A stretch of DNA of 64,000 nucleotides from Fallopia convolvulus (GCA_964016875.1 OZ024724.1:42895820-42959819); one strand, 5' to 3'. Counted from the stretch's first letter, positions 37,242 to 48,007 are shown. Notes: generated by a model from the letters alone, not told the origin. Made by a program: numbers and translations.

Positions 37242-39591
37242 ATGGATGACTGGGTTGAAGAACCCAATGAGTTGTTGTCACGTAGTGGGAGAAAAAAAAG
37301 GCGGCCGAAGAGAAAAGAGTTTGTGGGATGGGGTTCAAAGCAGCTAATCAGATTTCTCCAATCCAGGGGCAAGAGCACTGAAGAGAAAATATCTCAGCAT
37401 GACGTGACATCTATTATTAATGACTACATCGATGAAATGAACCTCAAAGATCCTGCTAAGAGGAGAAATTTTCTTTGTGATGAAAACCTTTATTCAATTT
37501 TCGGGAAGAAGTCAGTAGTGCAGATTAAGATCTTTGGCCTCTTAGAGTCACACTATGCTGAGAATGAGCCTAGTTCTGATGGTGAGGGTTACAGCTCAGA
37601 TGAGAGGGAGGAAGAGAAGCATGTTAACCAAAAGGCCGAAGAGAAAGCCGATAAGAGGAAGAAGGCTTCTGAAGCGCTGAAAAGTTGCTTTGCGGCTATA
37701 GTACCTGAAAATATCAAAGCTGTCTTTCTGAGGAAAACTCTAGTTCAAGAGTTGCTCAAGGATGCTGACAGTTTTGAAAGTAAAGTCCTTGGGAGTTTTG
37801 TGCGGGCGAAAGCAGATCGCTATGATTACAAACAGAAGAATTCCCATTTACTTCAACTTGTCACTGGTAAGTAGCTTCATTCTTTTAATGCATCTAGCTA
37901 TTCGGTGATTTTTGCGCTCTTGGTTGTTGAAGTCTTAATTCTTTTTATTGTGTCACTGTCAGTATCACATCCATTTTTCTAAAAAATAAGTATATACATG
38001 TAATCTCCGGTATGATTCGTGGAAATTGGTGTTGTTGCTAATTTCCAGGCATAAAGAAGGATGCTGCTGATGGTGATAATGTGCGTCTTGAGATTGCTGA
38101 TTTGGGCAAGCATATCAGTTTATCTGAGTTGTCTGATGTGAACTTCTCTGAGGTAAACACATTTTTGCTAATTCTCCAGAGACTTGGATCTCTATCATCT
38201 GAATTTTGATAAGCTTCTATTGCCAAGTGAGAACTTTGATGGATAAACCATCAAAACTTGGTAGATTGGCATCTATGTGATAATCATTCAGGGGATGCGG
38301 TCACAATTCAAGGAGCCCAAGAGCATCAGCCTGCTCAGGAGCCCAAGCCCAAGGATTTGATTGTCTACACTAGGTGTAGAAGGGGTCAAAGACTCAAAGG
38401 CCCCGGAGTGATGGTTTACTCATAGCATGAGATGGTTAGCTAGAGTAATGAGGGAGAAAAGGTTGTCAGGATCATTCTTGATTTTAGTGACAATTGTCTT
38501 TTTTGAACCTAGGGGTGGGATCTGGGTATTATTCTGGTTGTAGCTGTCAGTCTGTCACTCTCTTTTGCAATCCAGATTATTCCTAGCCTCACTCTGCATT
38601 TTTTCCCTTTTTTTTTTTTGCTATATTGTCTCCTTGCTTTATCTATAACTATATTTTAAACCTGTTCCTTTTCGAGCCACCAGAACGATTCTGCCCCACC
38701 TCATATTTACAAAATTATTTTTTATTCCTAATATTTTAACTTTTCTTATTAAATTCTTCTTTAACTATTTAAATCTATCTTTAACATCAAATAAATATCT
38801 ATTCATATAACAATATCTTTTGAAAACTTCCTTATACAAATATTTAAAATTAAAGATAACAAATTTAAAGTATTCTTAAATAAGTATAAATATCTTTTAT
38901 CTTTTAATATGATGTCTTTTCACAAATTTATTTATAGATATATTTTTTCTTTTATAATAAAAATTTAATGATAAATACTTATAATGTTTAAAATAATAAA
39001 AATTGGTAATATCTATAACTATATATATTAAAGCTGTACCTTTTCGAGCCACTAGAACGATTCTAGCCCCACCTCATATTTAGAAAAGTAATTTTTATTT
39101 CTATTATTATAATACTTCTTTCTATTAAATTCTTTTTAACTATTTAAATTTATCTCTAACTTCAAACAAATATCTATTTAGTATATTAATATTTTTTGAA
39201 AACTTCCTTATACAAGTATTTAAAATTAAAGATAAAATATTTAAAATATTTTAAAATAAATATAAATATTTTATCATATATCTTTAAATGAATTTATTTA
39301 TAGATATATAGTGATTTTCTTTTATAAAAAAATTAATGATAAATATTTACAATTTTTAAAATTAATAAAAATAGATAATAAAATATTTAATAGATATATT
39401 GAAACATTTGCTAAACTTTAAATTTATGCACATGAAAAGTAATAAAACATGAAGAATATAATATTTGAAAGTTTAGTACTTTAAATTTACTCATATGAAA
39501 GTTTATATTTTATTTTTATTTATAAACATCTTATTTATAATGTTTATAAAATATTGGTTCGTAGTCGTACATGGTACGACGGGTAAAACTA

Positions 39592-39627
<36 letters not shown>

Positions 39628-42600
39628 CAATTTTGGTCCAACCTGCCGGATTCAAGTTTATGATATGAGTAAACATCAGTTTGGGCCCTTGATACACCTA
39701 CTGTGGACAATTAGCTCCATCTTGAGTTCCTCAGCAGGGTGATGCTCTTGGGTTCCTTGAGCTGTGGTTGCCAATGAAAGGCTGTCCCCTTTAGGTTGTA
39801 AGCATGTACTTTTTTAATGCAATATATTCATTGTACGTGTCTGCTTTTGGAAAATGATTGTTTCTGTACTACCCTGGTTGCAGGAAGAGTGCAAGGATTT
39901 GCATAGGAGGATAAAAGAGGATCTTCTCAAGCAACCAACTGTTGTAAGTTATCCACATAAAACTGTCTTGTTGAGATTGTCAAGTAGGTGCTTATGTTTT
40001 GATCATACTAGTAGTTTATGCTTTCTCCGTATTCTATTAGGACTTGGTAGATTATTTCTCCTCGAAACAACTAACAGTGCTGCTAATTTGCATGTGTTCA
40101 AATGAGACATTTGTGTTGTAATTAGACTAGCCCATTTTCAGTCTTGTTTCCAGATTCTTATGTTTTCCAAAATGTACATCTTGATGGAGATCAGATGCTG
40201 CCATTAAATAATCTAGTAAATAACAGAATATTAGGCAATCATTTGTTGGAGTTCTAAAATGTCATTCTTCCCTATTTACAGTCAAGGTTGAGATGACATC
40301 TTTAATTCTGGTAAAAAAAAGATTGCTGTTCTAAAAAATAGGCTTTGCTAAACCCTGTTTTTATTGATTTGCTTTATGACTAGCTTGTGCATTATGCTTT
40401 TGCTTCCTGATTTGTAGCTTTCAATTTGGGTGAGCTAGAAGCAGTGTCTATCAGGCTGATTCTGTTTCCTGGGTTTGTGCCATTGAACTCTAGAGTCTAG
40501 ACTAACTTTCTTGCTTGCAAAATTATGTATGTATGCTCTATCTTTTTGCTTGTGCATAGTATGAAGCCGCATAAAATAAATATACTGATCAATCTAGGAA
40601 GTTCGCATGATTCTTTTTTCATTGCATTCAAATTTGTCTATTGCAGTAAGATTCTTGCTATGGAAGCAAATTCTCTAACTCAGTTTGCTTGATTTGACTG
40701 CTTCTATTTTATAGGCAGAGCTCCAGGAAAAGGTGCAGGTATTGCACGAGGATATTACGAAGGATGTAAGTTTACTTGGATTTATATGTACTGTTATGTA
40801 TATACATACATACATACATACATACATACATTGAAGAAAGAATTCATGTACTAAAAGATCATATACCAGTTAATGACAAAGGGGTCTGCTTAGGAATAGA
40901 GTTTGGATTACTCTTTAAAGAAAGAATTCATGTAACCTTCCTGTACCTCTTCATCACTTCCGTTTCATAAGAAAAGGCTACATGCATTTAGTTGCATCAT
41001 GTCTTCTCTCAGGGGTAAAAGTTGCTTGAAGTATAACCAAGGCACACCCTAGACTGCATAGTGCATTCTTGTATTTTTATGTTGCATATGATAAGTAATA
41101 ACAAATTTCTGAAAATCTAATTCTGACTAGTGGGATGTCTGTTTGTTTTGTATGTTACAGTGGCTGCCAAGAGAAATCAAACGTCTGGGGTGCCTCATTG
41201 ATGTAGCTAATGAGAAGGGCTGGCGTAGAGAATATCCTTTTGACAAGTGTCTTGGTATTTTAAATTCTCTCTTCTTTAAAAGAAATATGGGCACGAGGGC
41301 TGAACAATGGCAAGTTGGACCAAAGATCTGAATGCACTAACCAGCATGTCCCCAACTTGAGAAAAGAAAGTAATACTGACTGTGCAAATGTCGTTTGAGA
41401 GAGAAAGAAAAATAGTAATCTGTTATACTGTGTGGCGATGCTCTATGTTGAAAGTTCAACATTCATCATCCCTTTCTCCTATATATTGTTGTCTTTGCTG
41501 ATACAACGATGATTAAAGATTCTATTACAAATATCGTGGTGAGGGGATGATTCTGGTCATTAGTTTTTTTTTTATTGTACTTAAATACAAAAGAAGGTTA
41601 TTCCTTGACATGTTTGAATCTCTACATGTTTTGAACACCGGGAAAAGTGGAAGCTGCTTCAAACACCAGATGAACAATCACGACTATTGCAGAAGGTCCC
41701 AGAAGTTATCGCTGAAGAATTACAACTGGAACCTGTACCAGAAAATACTGAAGATTGCTCAAAGAAAGAAAATTCCGATTTACTAGCTGCACTTGATTGG
41801 GTCATTTTAAATGATCCACCAACTAATGGAGGTGGAGGCACTACAACTTCAGGTGGTGCTAACCCAAAAGCTCAAGGTGGGTAGTTGAAAATAGACCTGG
41901 GTCCGGTTCCGGTTCCTCGGAACCATGGAACCGGAACCGGCCTTGGCCCGGTTCCCCGGTTCCGGTTCCGGGCGGTTCCGAGGCCGATTCCTCCCGGTTC
42001 CGGTTCCGAACCGAAACCGGAAATAATAAAAAAAAAATTAATTTTTGACCTCTAGAAGAAAACCGCGGTCGCGGTTTGGTTATTTTTTGTTTTTTGTGGG
42101 GTGGAACCGCCGGTTCCACCCGGTTTGGAACCGCCGGTTCCCCGGTTCCGGGGGTGGACGAACCGGAACCGGCCGGAACCGCCGGTTCCGGTTCCGGCCG
42201 GTTCGCCGGTTCACCCGGAACCGGACCCAGATCTAGTTGAAAACATCCATCTAGTATTGTCTTCCAAATAGTATGAATAAACCGGATCAATTGACAACGC
42301 GTTTCTGAGCGCGGGCTCGCACGCACGACTGCCGTGGGATTAGTCGGGTGCTAGTAGTCCCGGATACCCATGAAAATCTAAAATGAATGCTCTGAGAAAT
42401 TTGAACAAAAAAAAAAAGAAGCAAAACCCAAAAACTTATGAACATAAAAAGAGAAAAAAAACTTAAGAAAGCAGTGAACAAAACAAAATAAGTTGATAGA
42501 TGTCTTAAACATTTCAAGTAAATTAGCTAGTACTCCTTGTATCAAAATCACATAAATTCCTCTATTTCCAAATGATTTAGAGAGCTGTGGAAATGGGATC

Positions 42601-43263
42601 AAGTCCATGCATTGTTTCTATTTCTAAATGCACGGCCAGCATTTTCTGAAGTGGGACCCCATTAATACCAACACATCGCTGGTTGTACCACTTGGTCATT
42701 CCGACTTGCGTATCTAAGACCTTTTTCTTGTTTATTCAGTATATAACAAGGTTTGTTGTTATATGTAGTCTAAATAACATTGTAATAGCTATACCATACC
42801 CTGTATTAACTTTAGATCATTTTCAAGTAACTCAGCACTTGCTAAAATCCTCTATTTTATGAATTCCATGTATATTTCTAGGTATGATTTTCTCTCTCCA
42901 CCGCAGAAGATAAGTTTCGCAATCGAATCTACAATTTTAGAAATAAATACTATCACTATTCTTCATTAGTACCTTGCTTAGTTGGGTCACTAGGTTTGTC
43001 GTATGCATTATCCAGAACTATTCTTTTAATGACAGTACCGTTAAGGAGCTTGCATGCTAAGACTAAATTTATTATGAATCTGTGCAGAACATGAACCATC
43101 AAAAGCTGAATTAGAAACCAACATTCAACTGCAGAATGAGATGAATACCGAGGGGGACTCATCAGCAACGCTCCTTAACGGTACTGTCATTAAAAGAATA
43201 GTTCTGGATAATGCATACGACAAACCTAGTGACCCAACTAAGCAAGGTACTAATGAAGAATAG
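37242..43263 (+). CDS. SWIB - Plus3 - (GYF) protein, copy 2, truncated before GYF
   Basis: Exons 37242-37866, 38049-38152, 39884-39943, 40715-40765, 41161-41231, 41626-41876 and 43088-43263 join in frame for 445 residues. The first six match copy 1, except for a six-codon deletion in the acidic linker, one extra codon in exon 2 and scattered substitutions (for example KRK to KWK after the AT-AC intron). The nuclear-localisation-like run, SWIB and Plus3 domains are intact. In exon 7 an inverted duplicate of intron sequence (43170-43334) inserts about 31 foreign codons and a TAG stop at 43261-43263, so the direct splice product lacks the SIM-like and GYF parts. It may be a pseudogene, a truncated paralog, or may be rescued by an alternative acceptor at 43337-43338. 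Confidence 0.8.
38642..39592 (+). mobile_element. Non-autonomous Helitron in intron 2 of copy 2
   Basis: Begins TCTATAACTATATTTTAAAC and ends CTAG, preceded 8 bases earlier by a perfect hairpin (GTCGTAC-ATG-GTACGAC, 39564-39580). It lies between host A (38641) and T (39593). Copy 1 has the unfilled site (gctttatattttt near 5690). A second 5'-end-like sequence (TCTATAACTATATATATTAA) starts at 39012, and the two halves are about 370-bp diverged direct repeats sharing ccttttcgagccac and acgattct. No Rep/helicase is encoded. Confidence 0.88.
39593..39623. repeat. (TA)n microsatellite beside the Helitron
   Basis: About 15 TA units directly at the 3' side of the Helitron. Copy 1 has a T-run here, so the repeat expanded after or with the insertion. 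Confidence 0.85.
41232..41625 (+). other. U12-type AT-AC intron in copy 2
   Basis: Starts ATATCCTTTTG, branch-point word TTCCTTGAC at 41601-41609, ends TCTCTAC. The donor, branch and acceptor words are the same as in copy 1, although the interior differs by several indels. The phase is preserved across exons 5 and 6. Confidence 0.85.
41892..42235. mobile_element. GC-rich hAT-type MITE in intron 6 of copy 2
   Basis: The 344-bp element starts TAGACCTGGGTCCGGTTCC and ends with the inverse of TAGATCTGGGTCCGGTTCC, a 19-bp TIR with one mismatch. It is flanked by a perfect 8-bp duplication gttgaaaa (41884-41891 and 42236-42243). Subterminal regions are packed with ccggttcc words in both orientations. 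TAG ends and 8-bp duplications define the hAT superfamily. It is absent from copy 1. It begins 15 bases after the exon 6 donor. Confidence 0.9.
42885..43049 (+). repeat. Source arm of the 165-bp inverted duplication
   Basis: Normal intron 6 sequence, also present in copy 1 (about 9935-10102). By eye its reverse complement is identical to 43170-43334 over all 165 bases. Confidence 0.93.
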
Positions 43264-43334
43264 TGATAGTATTTATTTCTAAAATTGTAGATTCGATTGC
43301 GAAACTTATCTTCTGCGGTGGAGAGAGAAAATCA
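43170..43334 (-). repeat. Inverted duplicate inserted in exon 7 of copy 2
   Basis: Exact reverse complement of 42885-43049, separated from it by 120 bases that include the intron 6 acceptor. The insertion is bracketed by the 8-base repeat cagcaacg (43163-43170 and 43336-43343). Relative to copy 1 the exon gains 173 bases, which shifts the frame and brings a TAG. Complete identity of the arms means the event is recent. Confidence 0.93.
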
Positions 43335-43338
43335 CCAG

Positions 43339-43571
43339 CAACGCAAGCCGAGTTAATTGTTTTAAGTGATGATGAGGAAGAAAGAAGTATCCTGGAGGAA
43401 AGAGTTTGGAACTACATCGATCCACAAGGCGAAATGCAGGGTCCCTTTACCCTGAAGTCCTTGAAAATGTGGTGTGATTTGGGATATTTTGATGCAGGCT
43501 TCACAGTTTGGAAGTCTGGTGAGAGTCAAGAGCAGCAAGTCTTGTTAATTGAACTTCTTCAGAGTATATAA
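43339..43571 (+). pseudogene. Orphaned GYF domain segment of copy 2
   Basis: Encodes ATQAELIVLSDDEEERSILE, then WNYIDPQGEMQGPFTLKSLK and ...WKSGESQEQQVLLIELLQSI with stop TAA at 43569-43571. This is the SIM-like motif and complete GYF domain of the family, open and well conserved against copy 1. It ends six residues earlier than copy 1. It is out of frame with the direct exon 7. An AG at 43337-43338 would join exon 6 (phase 1) to it in the correct frame, so it may still be expressed. Confidence 0.75.
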
Positions 43572-44375
43572 CAGATTTTCACAAACTGTTGAAGAAAATA
43601 TTTTGGCCTCCCACATGATTGTTGGACTGTTGCCGACCCTTTTGCCTCTAGGAAGCCTTGAATCATCCCTCGGAGTGAAATTCAGCTTGTCTCTTAGAAG
43701 CAGGGTGGAAGTAGCTTTCTGGGCTTCACATTGTGTTTCCTTTCTCCATTGAATCTGACTAATATTGCTCTTTCATAGTGAAGAATGTAAAACTTCTATT
43801 TATGATATTCGAATTTCTTATTTGCATACTTTTCTAAGATCTTTTGATGGAAGCTTTGCAGTTTAGCAGGCCTTGTGAGGTTGCTACATGGTGACTTCTT
43901 AAATGCGGCCAGGAGATTCAAGAATCTTGAATTTTCCATGTCTTTTTTTTTCAGGGTATACAGAATATACAATTGATATGTCTGACACCCAGAACTAATT
44001 TCGGTGTTGGTTTGTGTAAAGAAACTATCTGAAAGTTTCTTTGCATTCATAAGTTGATCCTGTTTTGTGATCTGTTTAGATTTAAGAGTTTGGTACTTGT
44101 TTCTATCAAAGATTGAGCTTCAGAGATTTGTCAGTTTAATTTTATGTATTTGATTGTTGCAGACTTGCAGGTGCTGTAATGTTGTGATTGAGCTTCAGAG
44201 ATTTGTCAGTTTAATTTTATGTATCCTGGCTTTGTTTTGTTTCTGTAGGCAGAATTTAAGAGCCCAAGACTTGCACCGGGACGCAATTTATGTGGCTACT
44301 TTCAAACAAAAGAGCTGCCCTTTGAAGCATAGCAAAAGTGATATCAGCAATACATTCAACAATTCAACTTGATGA
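43572..44375 (+). other. 3' flank / probable 3' UTR of copy 2
   Basis: Aligns with 10457-11570 of copy 1, with a deletion of about 300 bases that removes part of the region between ggtacttg and the agacttgcag block. Alignment ends near 44375 and unrelated AT-rich sequence runs to the gypsy boundary. Confidence 0.5.
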
Positions 44376-44472
44376 ATCATTAAATACTACTATTGACTTT
44401 GTTTATTAATTACAAAGAAAAAAAACAAATATGGTCACAATGGACCAACAACTTAGAGTTACAATAGACTTA

Positions 44473-45324
44473 TGATGCGTCCCTCGCTTGGGATGCTTCA
44501 GATCGATCGTTGGTTTGAGTATTAGGTCTCCAATTGGCGTAGCGGAAGGCTTGGTTGATTGAATTTAGTACGAACAATTGCAAGAAAACGAGAACTTGAA
44601 TGCTTTGTAGTGGCGGCGCAATAGCACTAAGGAGAAACTAGGAGAAACCCTCGACTAAATTAATCCTTAAGTGTGCGCTGAATTGAAACATATGTGTATG
44701 CCCCCTTATATAGGGAGGCGGCTGAAGAAAACTCAAAGAAACCCTAAAATAGTGGCGGCGCGCCTAGGGCAAGCTTGCAAGCTTAGGCCCAATGGCGCGG
44801 TCCGAAAATGGTCGGCGCAAGGCCCATAAATGTCCTTCTAAATGTGTAAAACTAACAATAGAAATGTTCCATAATAGAAAGTATGCATAAAAGTACTAAA
44901 AATGGATAGGTCGTCCGTGACCGTGCCGGGAGTGTCACGACAAGGCTGTCGCGAGGCTGGTGAGGCAGGGTCTCGGCGCTGGCGAGGTCATGGCACGGTC
45001 CCGGGCGCTGGCGCGGGCGCTGGCGAGAGGGTCTCGTGAACCTCAAATAGCGATCCATGGCACGGTGCAAGGCTCGGGTCCGACGGTGGCAAGGGGTTGG
45101 AGGTTGTCCCCGTTGGCCCGAGTTGAGGTTCCTCGACGCCGAGGACGCACAAGGCTGTGTGCGTCGGCGCGGCGAGGGGCGCGCCGTGGACTGCGGAGAG
45201 GCGCGCCACGAGGGATCGTGTCGCGTCTTGGATTGCTCGAGTCCTGGCACGAGTGATGGGGCCATCCGAGCAAAGTGTGAATGCGTCGTCCTCTTGGCTA
45301 GCATCCATGACGGGGGTCGCATCA
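44473..45324 (-). repeat. Probable LTR of the minus-strand gypsy half
   Basis: On the minus strand it starts TGATGCGACCCCC right after a GTGGGGGAGGG purine tract and ends GGACGCATCA. It holds a promoter-like CTATATAAGGGGGC (minus, near 44700). The polyprotein frame continues across the LTR start. With no partner LTR, the inner boundary is a best guess. Confidence 0.6.
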
Positions 45325-46680
45325 CCCTCCCCCACTTGGCTGGGAAACGTCCCCGTTTCTTCATAAGCGGGTGCAACATAAGGGGAGAGTTCAGCGACGT
45401 TGAAGCTGGAGTGAACCGAGTGCTTGCCTTCGAGGTCGAGCTTATATGCGTTGTCTCCGATTCGCTCAAGGACTCGAAAAGGCCCGTCTCCACGCTGGTG
45501 AAGCTTCGTCTTCCTTGACTCCGGAAACCTGTCCTTCCGAAGATGGAGCCACACGAGGTCCCCGGGGTTGAAAACCATGCGTTTCCGACCCTTGTTGTGC
45601 TGAGCCTCGTATTGAGCGGCGCGACGCTCCAATTGAACTCTCGTCCGCTCGTGCAGTTTGCGGATGGCTTCGGCACGGTTGGAAGCGTCGATATGCTCGC
45701 CGTTCTTCAAAGGTCGAGGTGTGAGATCCATCGGAGAGTGAGGGTTGAGGCCGTAGACAATCTCGAACGACGTCATCTTGGTGGCCGAGTGTTTGGACCT
45801 GTTGTAAGCAAACTCAACAAATGGTATTAGATCCTCCCACCGGCGTGGGTTATTTTTGAGCACCGTCCGAAGAAGGGTGCCCAGAGTCCGATTAGTCACC
45901 TCAATTTGACCATCGGTTTGGGGATGATAAGAAGTAGAAAAGAGTAATTGTGTGCCTAGCTTTCCCCAAAGCGTTCTCCAGAAATGGCTACAGAACTTTG
46001 TGTCTCGATCACTAACAATAGTGCGAGGCACGCCATGTAATCGCACGACATGCTCAAAGAACAAGTTTGCGATTTCAGTCGCATTGTTGTTCCCTTTGCA
46101 TGGCACGAACGGTCCACAATCACGAAAATCGAATCTTTACCGCGCCTAGACATTGGAAGACCCGTGATAAAATCCATAGAAAGATCTTCCCACGGAGTAT
46201 CCGGAATATGCAACAGAGTATAAAGGCCATGAGGTTGGAACCTCGACTTAGCAGTTTGGCACGGCACACAACCCCGGCAATACTTGTGAACGTCCGAAGC
46301 CATGTGTGGCCAAAAGAAGTGTTCACGAAGTGCTGCTAGGGTTTTGGCTATGCCAAAGTGGCCTCGGCCATCATGAGCCTCTTTGAGCAAAAGATGCCTT
46401 ACAGACGAGGCCGGAATGCAAAGCTTCCCGGCTCGGTAGAGATATCCATTGTCCAAAAAGAAGGTGTCATGGATTCGACTTTGCTCAAGGTTCTCCATGA
46501 TCGGTTTAAAATATGGATCATGCAAATATAACTCCTTAATCAAAGAGAACCCTAGCAAATTGGCCTGCAGTTGAGTCAAAAGCACATACTTGCGTGACAG
46601 AGCGTCTGCCACGACATTTTCTTTCCCTTTCTTGTGGGCGATAAACCCCTTTCTTGATCGCATCAGAGCGTCAGGCGGTT
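44988..46680 (-). pseudogene. Gypsy RNase H end and integrase (minus strand)
   Basis: From about 46660 down: AHKKGKENVVADALSRKY (end of RNase H), then HDGRGHFGIAKTLAAL with CRGCVPCQTAK (HHCC zinc-binding), PWEDLSMDFITGLP (integrase core start), VSDRDTKFCSHFW and YHPQTDGQIEVTNRTLG (core, D,D(35)E region), and the C-terminal KTKLHQRGDGPFRVLERIGD beta-barrel. A frameshift near 46050 divides it in two frames (45956-46834 and 44988-46106). Reverse transcriptase and gag are missing. The tail ITRARTRAIQD reads into the LTR. Confidence 0.85.
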
Positions 46681-46689
46681 CGAACGGAT

Positions 46690-47315
46690 TTTTTTTCCGC
46701 CACCTCAGTGTCTGAAACCCCGATACGAAGAGCGGGATTGGAGTCCGCCGCCTCGGCGCACGCGTACGCGATACGATGAGCGGGACTTGAGTCCGCCACC
46801 TCGGCGACCCCGAAACTGCACCGCGGAGGCCCAAAGGCCTCCCCCGGCCCGCGCATCACCATCCCCTAGCGCCGACACTCCGACTCCTCCTTGGATCGCA
46901 CGGATCGCGGAGCTCGAGCGCCTTCTCGCCGAGGCCAACCGAGAGTCTCAACCGTGGCCGGCACCCCACGTGCCGACGCACGAGTCAAGCCCAGCAACGT
47001 CGGCACCCATGCCCAACAGCGTCGGTAGCGAGGTCCTTCCCGAGGTCCTCCCCGAGATCCTTCACGAGATCCATCCCGAGGTCCCTAGCGAGGTCCTTCC
47101 CGAGGTCCTCCCCGAGATCCTTCACGAGGTCCTTCCCGAAGTCCTTTCCGAGGCCAACGCTGACATCGAGCCCAAGCTCGCGCCTGCCCCTGTGTCGACA
47201 CCATATTTACTCGAGGCTTCACGTGTCGATGGCAAGGCCTTGTTGAGACCGACGCCTTCTTCCCTTGTTCGATCCACGTCGAAGCGAGGACGCTTCGAAG
47301 CTAAGCGGGGGAGAA
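46690..47315 (+). pseudogene. 3' internal end of a second gypsy element (plus strand)
   Basis: A proline/glutamate-rich frame (46787-47389) with a helix IAELERLLAEANRE and a run of EVLPE-type pentapeptides, ending KRGRFEAKRGRMMRP across an AGCGGGGGAGAA purine tract into the LTR. It lies where the 3' end of an internal region should be. No polymerase domain is present. Confidence 0.5.
47030..47155 (+). repeat. 15-bp coding minisatellite (gaggtccttccc-type)
   Basis: About eight units of gaggtccttcccgag-like sequence encode repeats of EVLPE, EILHE and EVPSE. The unit is a multiple of three, so frame is kept while copy number can vary. Confidence 0.8.
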
Positions 47316-47922
47316 TGATGCGTCCCTGCCCCAGCTCGGACCCAGCTCCGACGGACCCGAGACGGCCTAGACCTTGGAGACCCCCTTGACGTAGGACTTA
47401 GTCTCATATTATGCCATTATTTATATTTCCGTCATTTCCATTTTAGGCGTGTGTTCCATTCTTGTACAATGGGATAGCCTTGTTATTTCCCTTTCTAGCT
47501 AGTTTCCATATTTAGTATGTTGTTATTTCTTTTTCTAGCTAGTTTCCCTTTTTAGTAAGTTGTCTTATTGGGCCAGGAGTCGTTGGGCCTTGTTTGCATA
47601 CAAGCCCTAGGCGCCTCTCCCATTAGGTTTAGGGTTTCGAGTGCCTCCTCCTCTATATAAAGGAGCCTCGCCCCATTGTACTACTTACGTCATAATGAAA
47701 TAGCCAAGCTTATAGTAGAGTCGAGTTTCCTCTTATCCCTTGGCCCGACGTCACCCCGGTTCCGTTCTATCATTATTTCCCTCGCCCCACCCTCGTTCCG
47801 ACGAGCACTAGAGGTCGCGTGTCCACTTTTGTGGTCTCGTATTTATCCCGGTTACCCTTATCGGAGAAGAATCCGGACGTTTCGAGCCTAGATCCGCCCC
47901 TTATGACCCTAGGGTCGCATCA
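47316..47922 (+). repeat. LTR of the plus-strand gypsy half (607 bp)
   Basis: Starts TGATGCGTCCCTG directly after the purine tract and ends GGTCGCATCA. It contains CTATATAAAGGAGCC near 47655, a plausible TATA box about 260 bases before the end. No partner LTR in the window. Confidence 0.7.
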
Positions 47923-48007
47923 ACTTAAGACTCCACATGTTATAGACATTTAATTAATCTCCTGCTGGCGCATTTGTACATGCTATTCATCTAAAATGAT
48001 CATCTAT

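Larger units (their letters stand above)
44473..47922. mobile_element. Composite insertion: two gypsy 3' halves head to head
   Basis: Left part (44473-about 46680) is a minus-strand gypsy 3' half with integrase and LTR. Right part (about 46690-47922) is a plus-strand gypsy 3' end with polypurine tract and LTR. The whole has TG...CA outer ends and the 5-base direct repeat actta on both sides (44468-44472, 47923-47927). The two LTRs are unlike each other. The flanks suggest a single integration of a recombinant molecule, but chance agreement of 5 bases is possible. Confidence 0.65.

Noticed and set aside
41895..42235. GC-rich ccggttcc block as a CpG island or satellite
   Set aside because: The 19-bp TIRs and perfect 8-bp flank show it is a hAT MITE; the 42-155 codon frames across it are by-products.
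44852..45676. Overlapping 274-codon minus frame and plus-strand frames within the gypsy LTR
   Set aside because: GC-rich shadow frames of the integrase C-terminal frame at 44988-46106.
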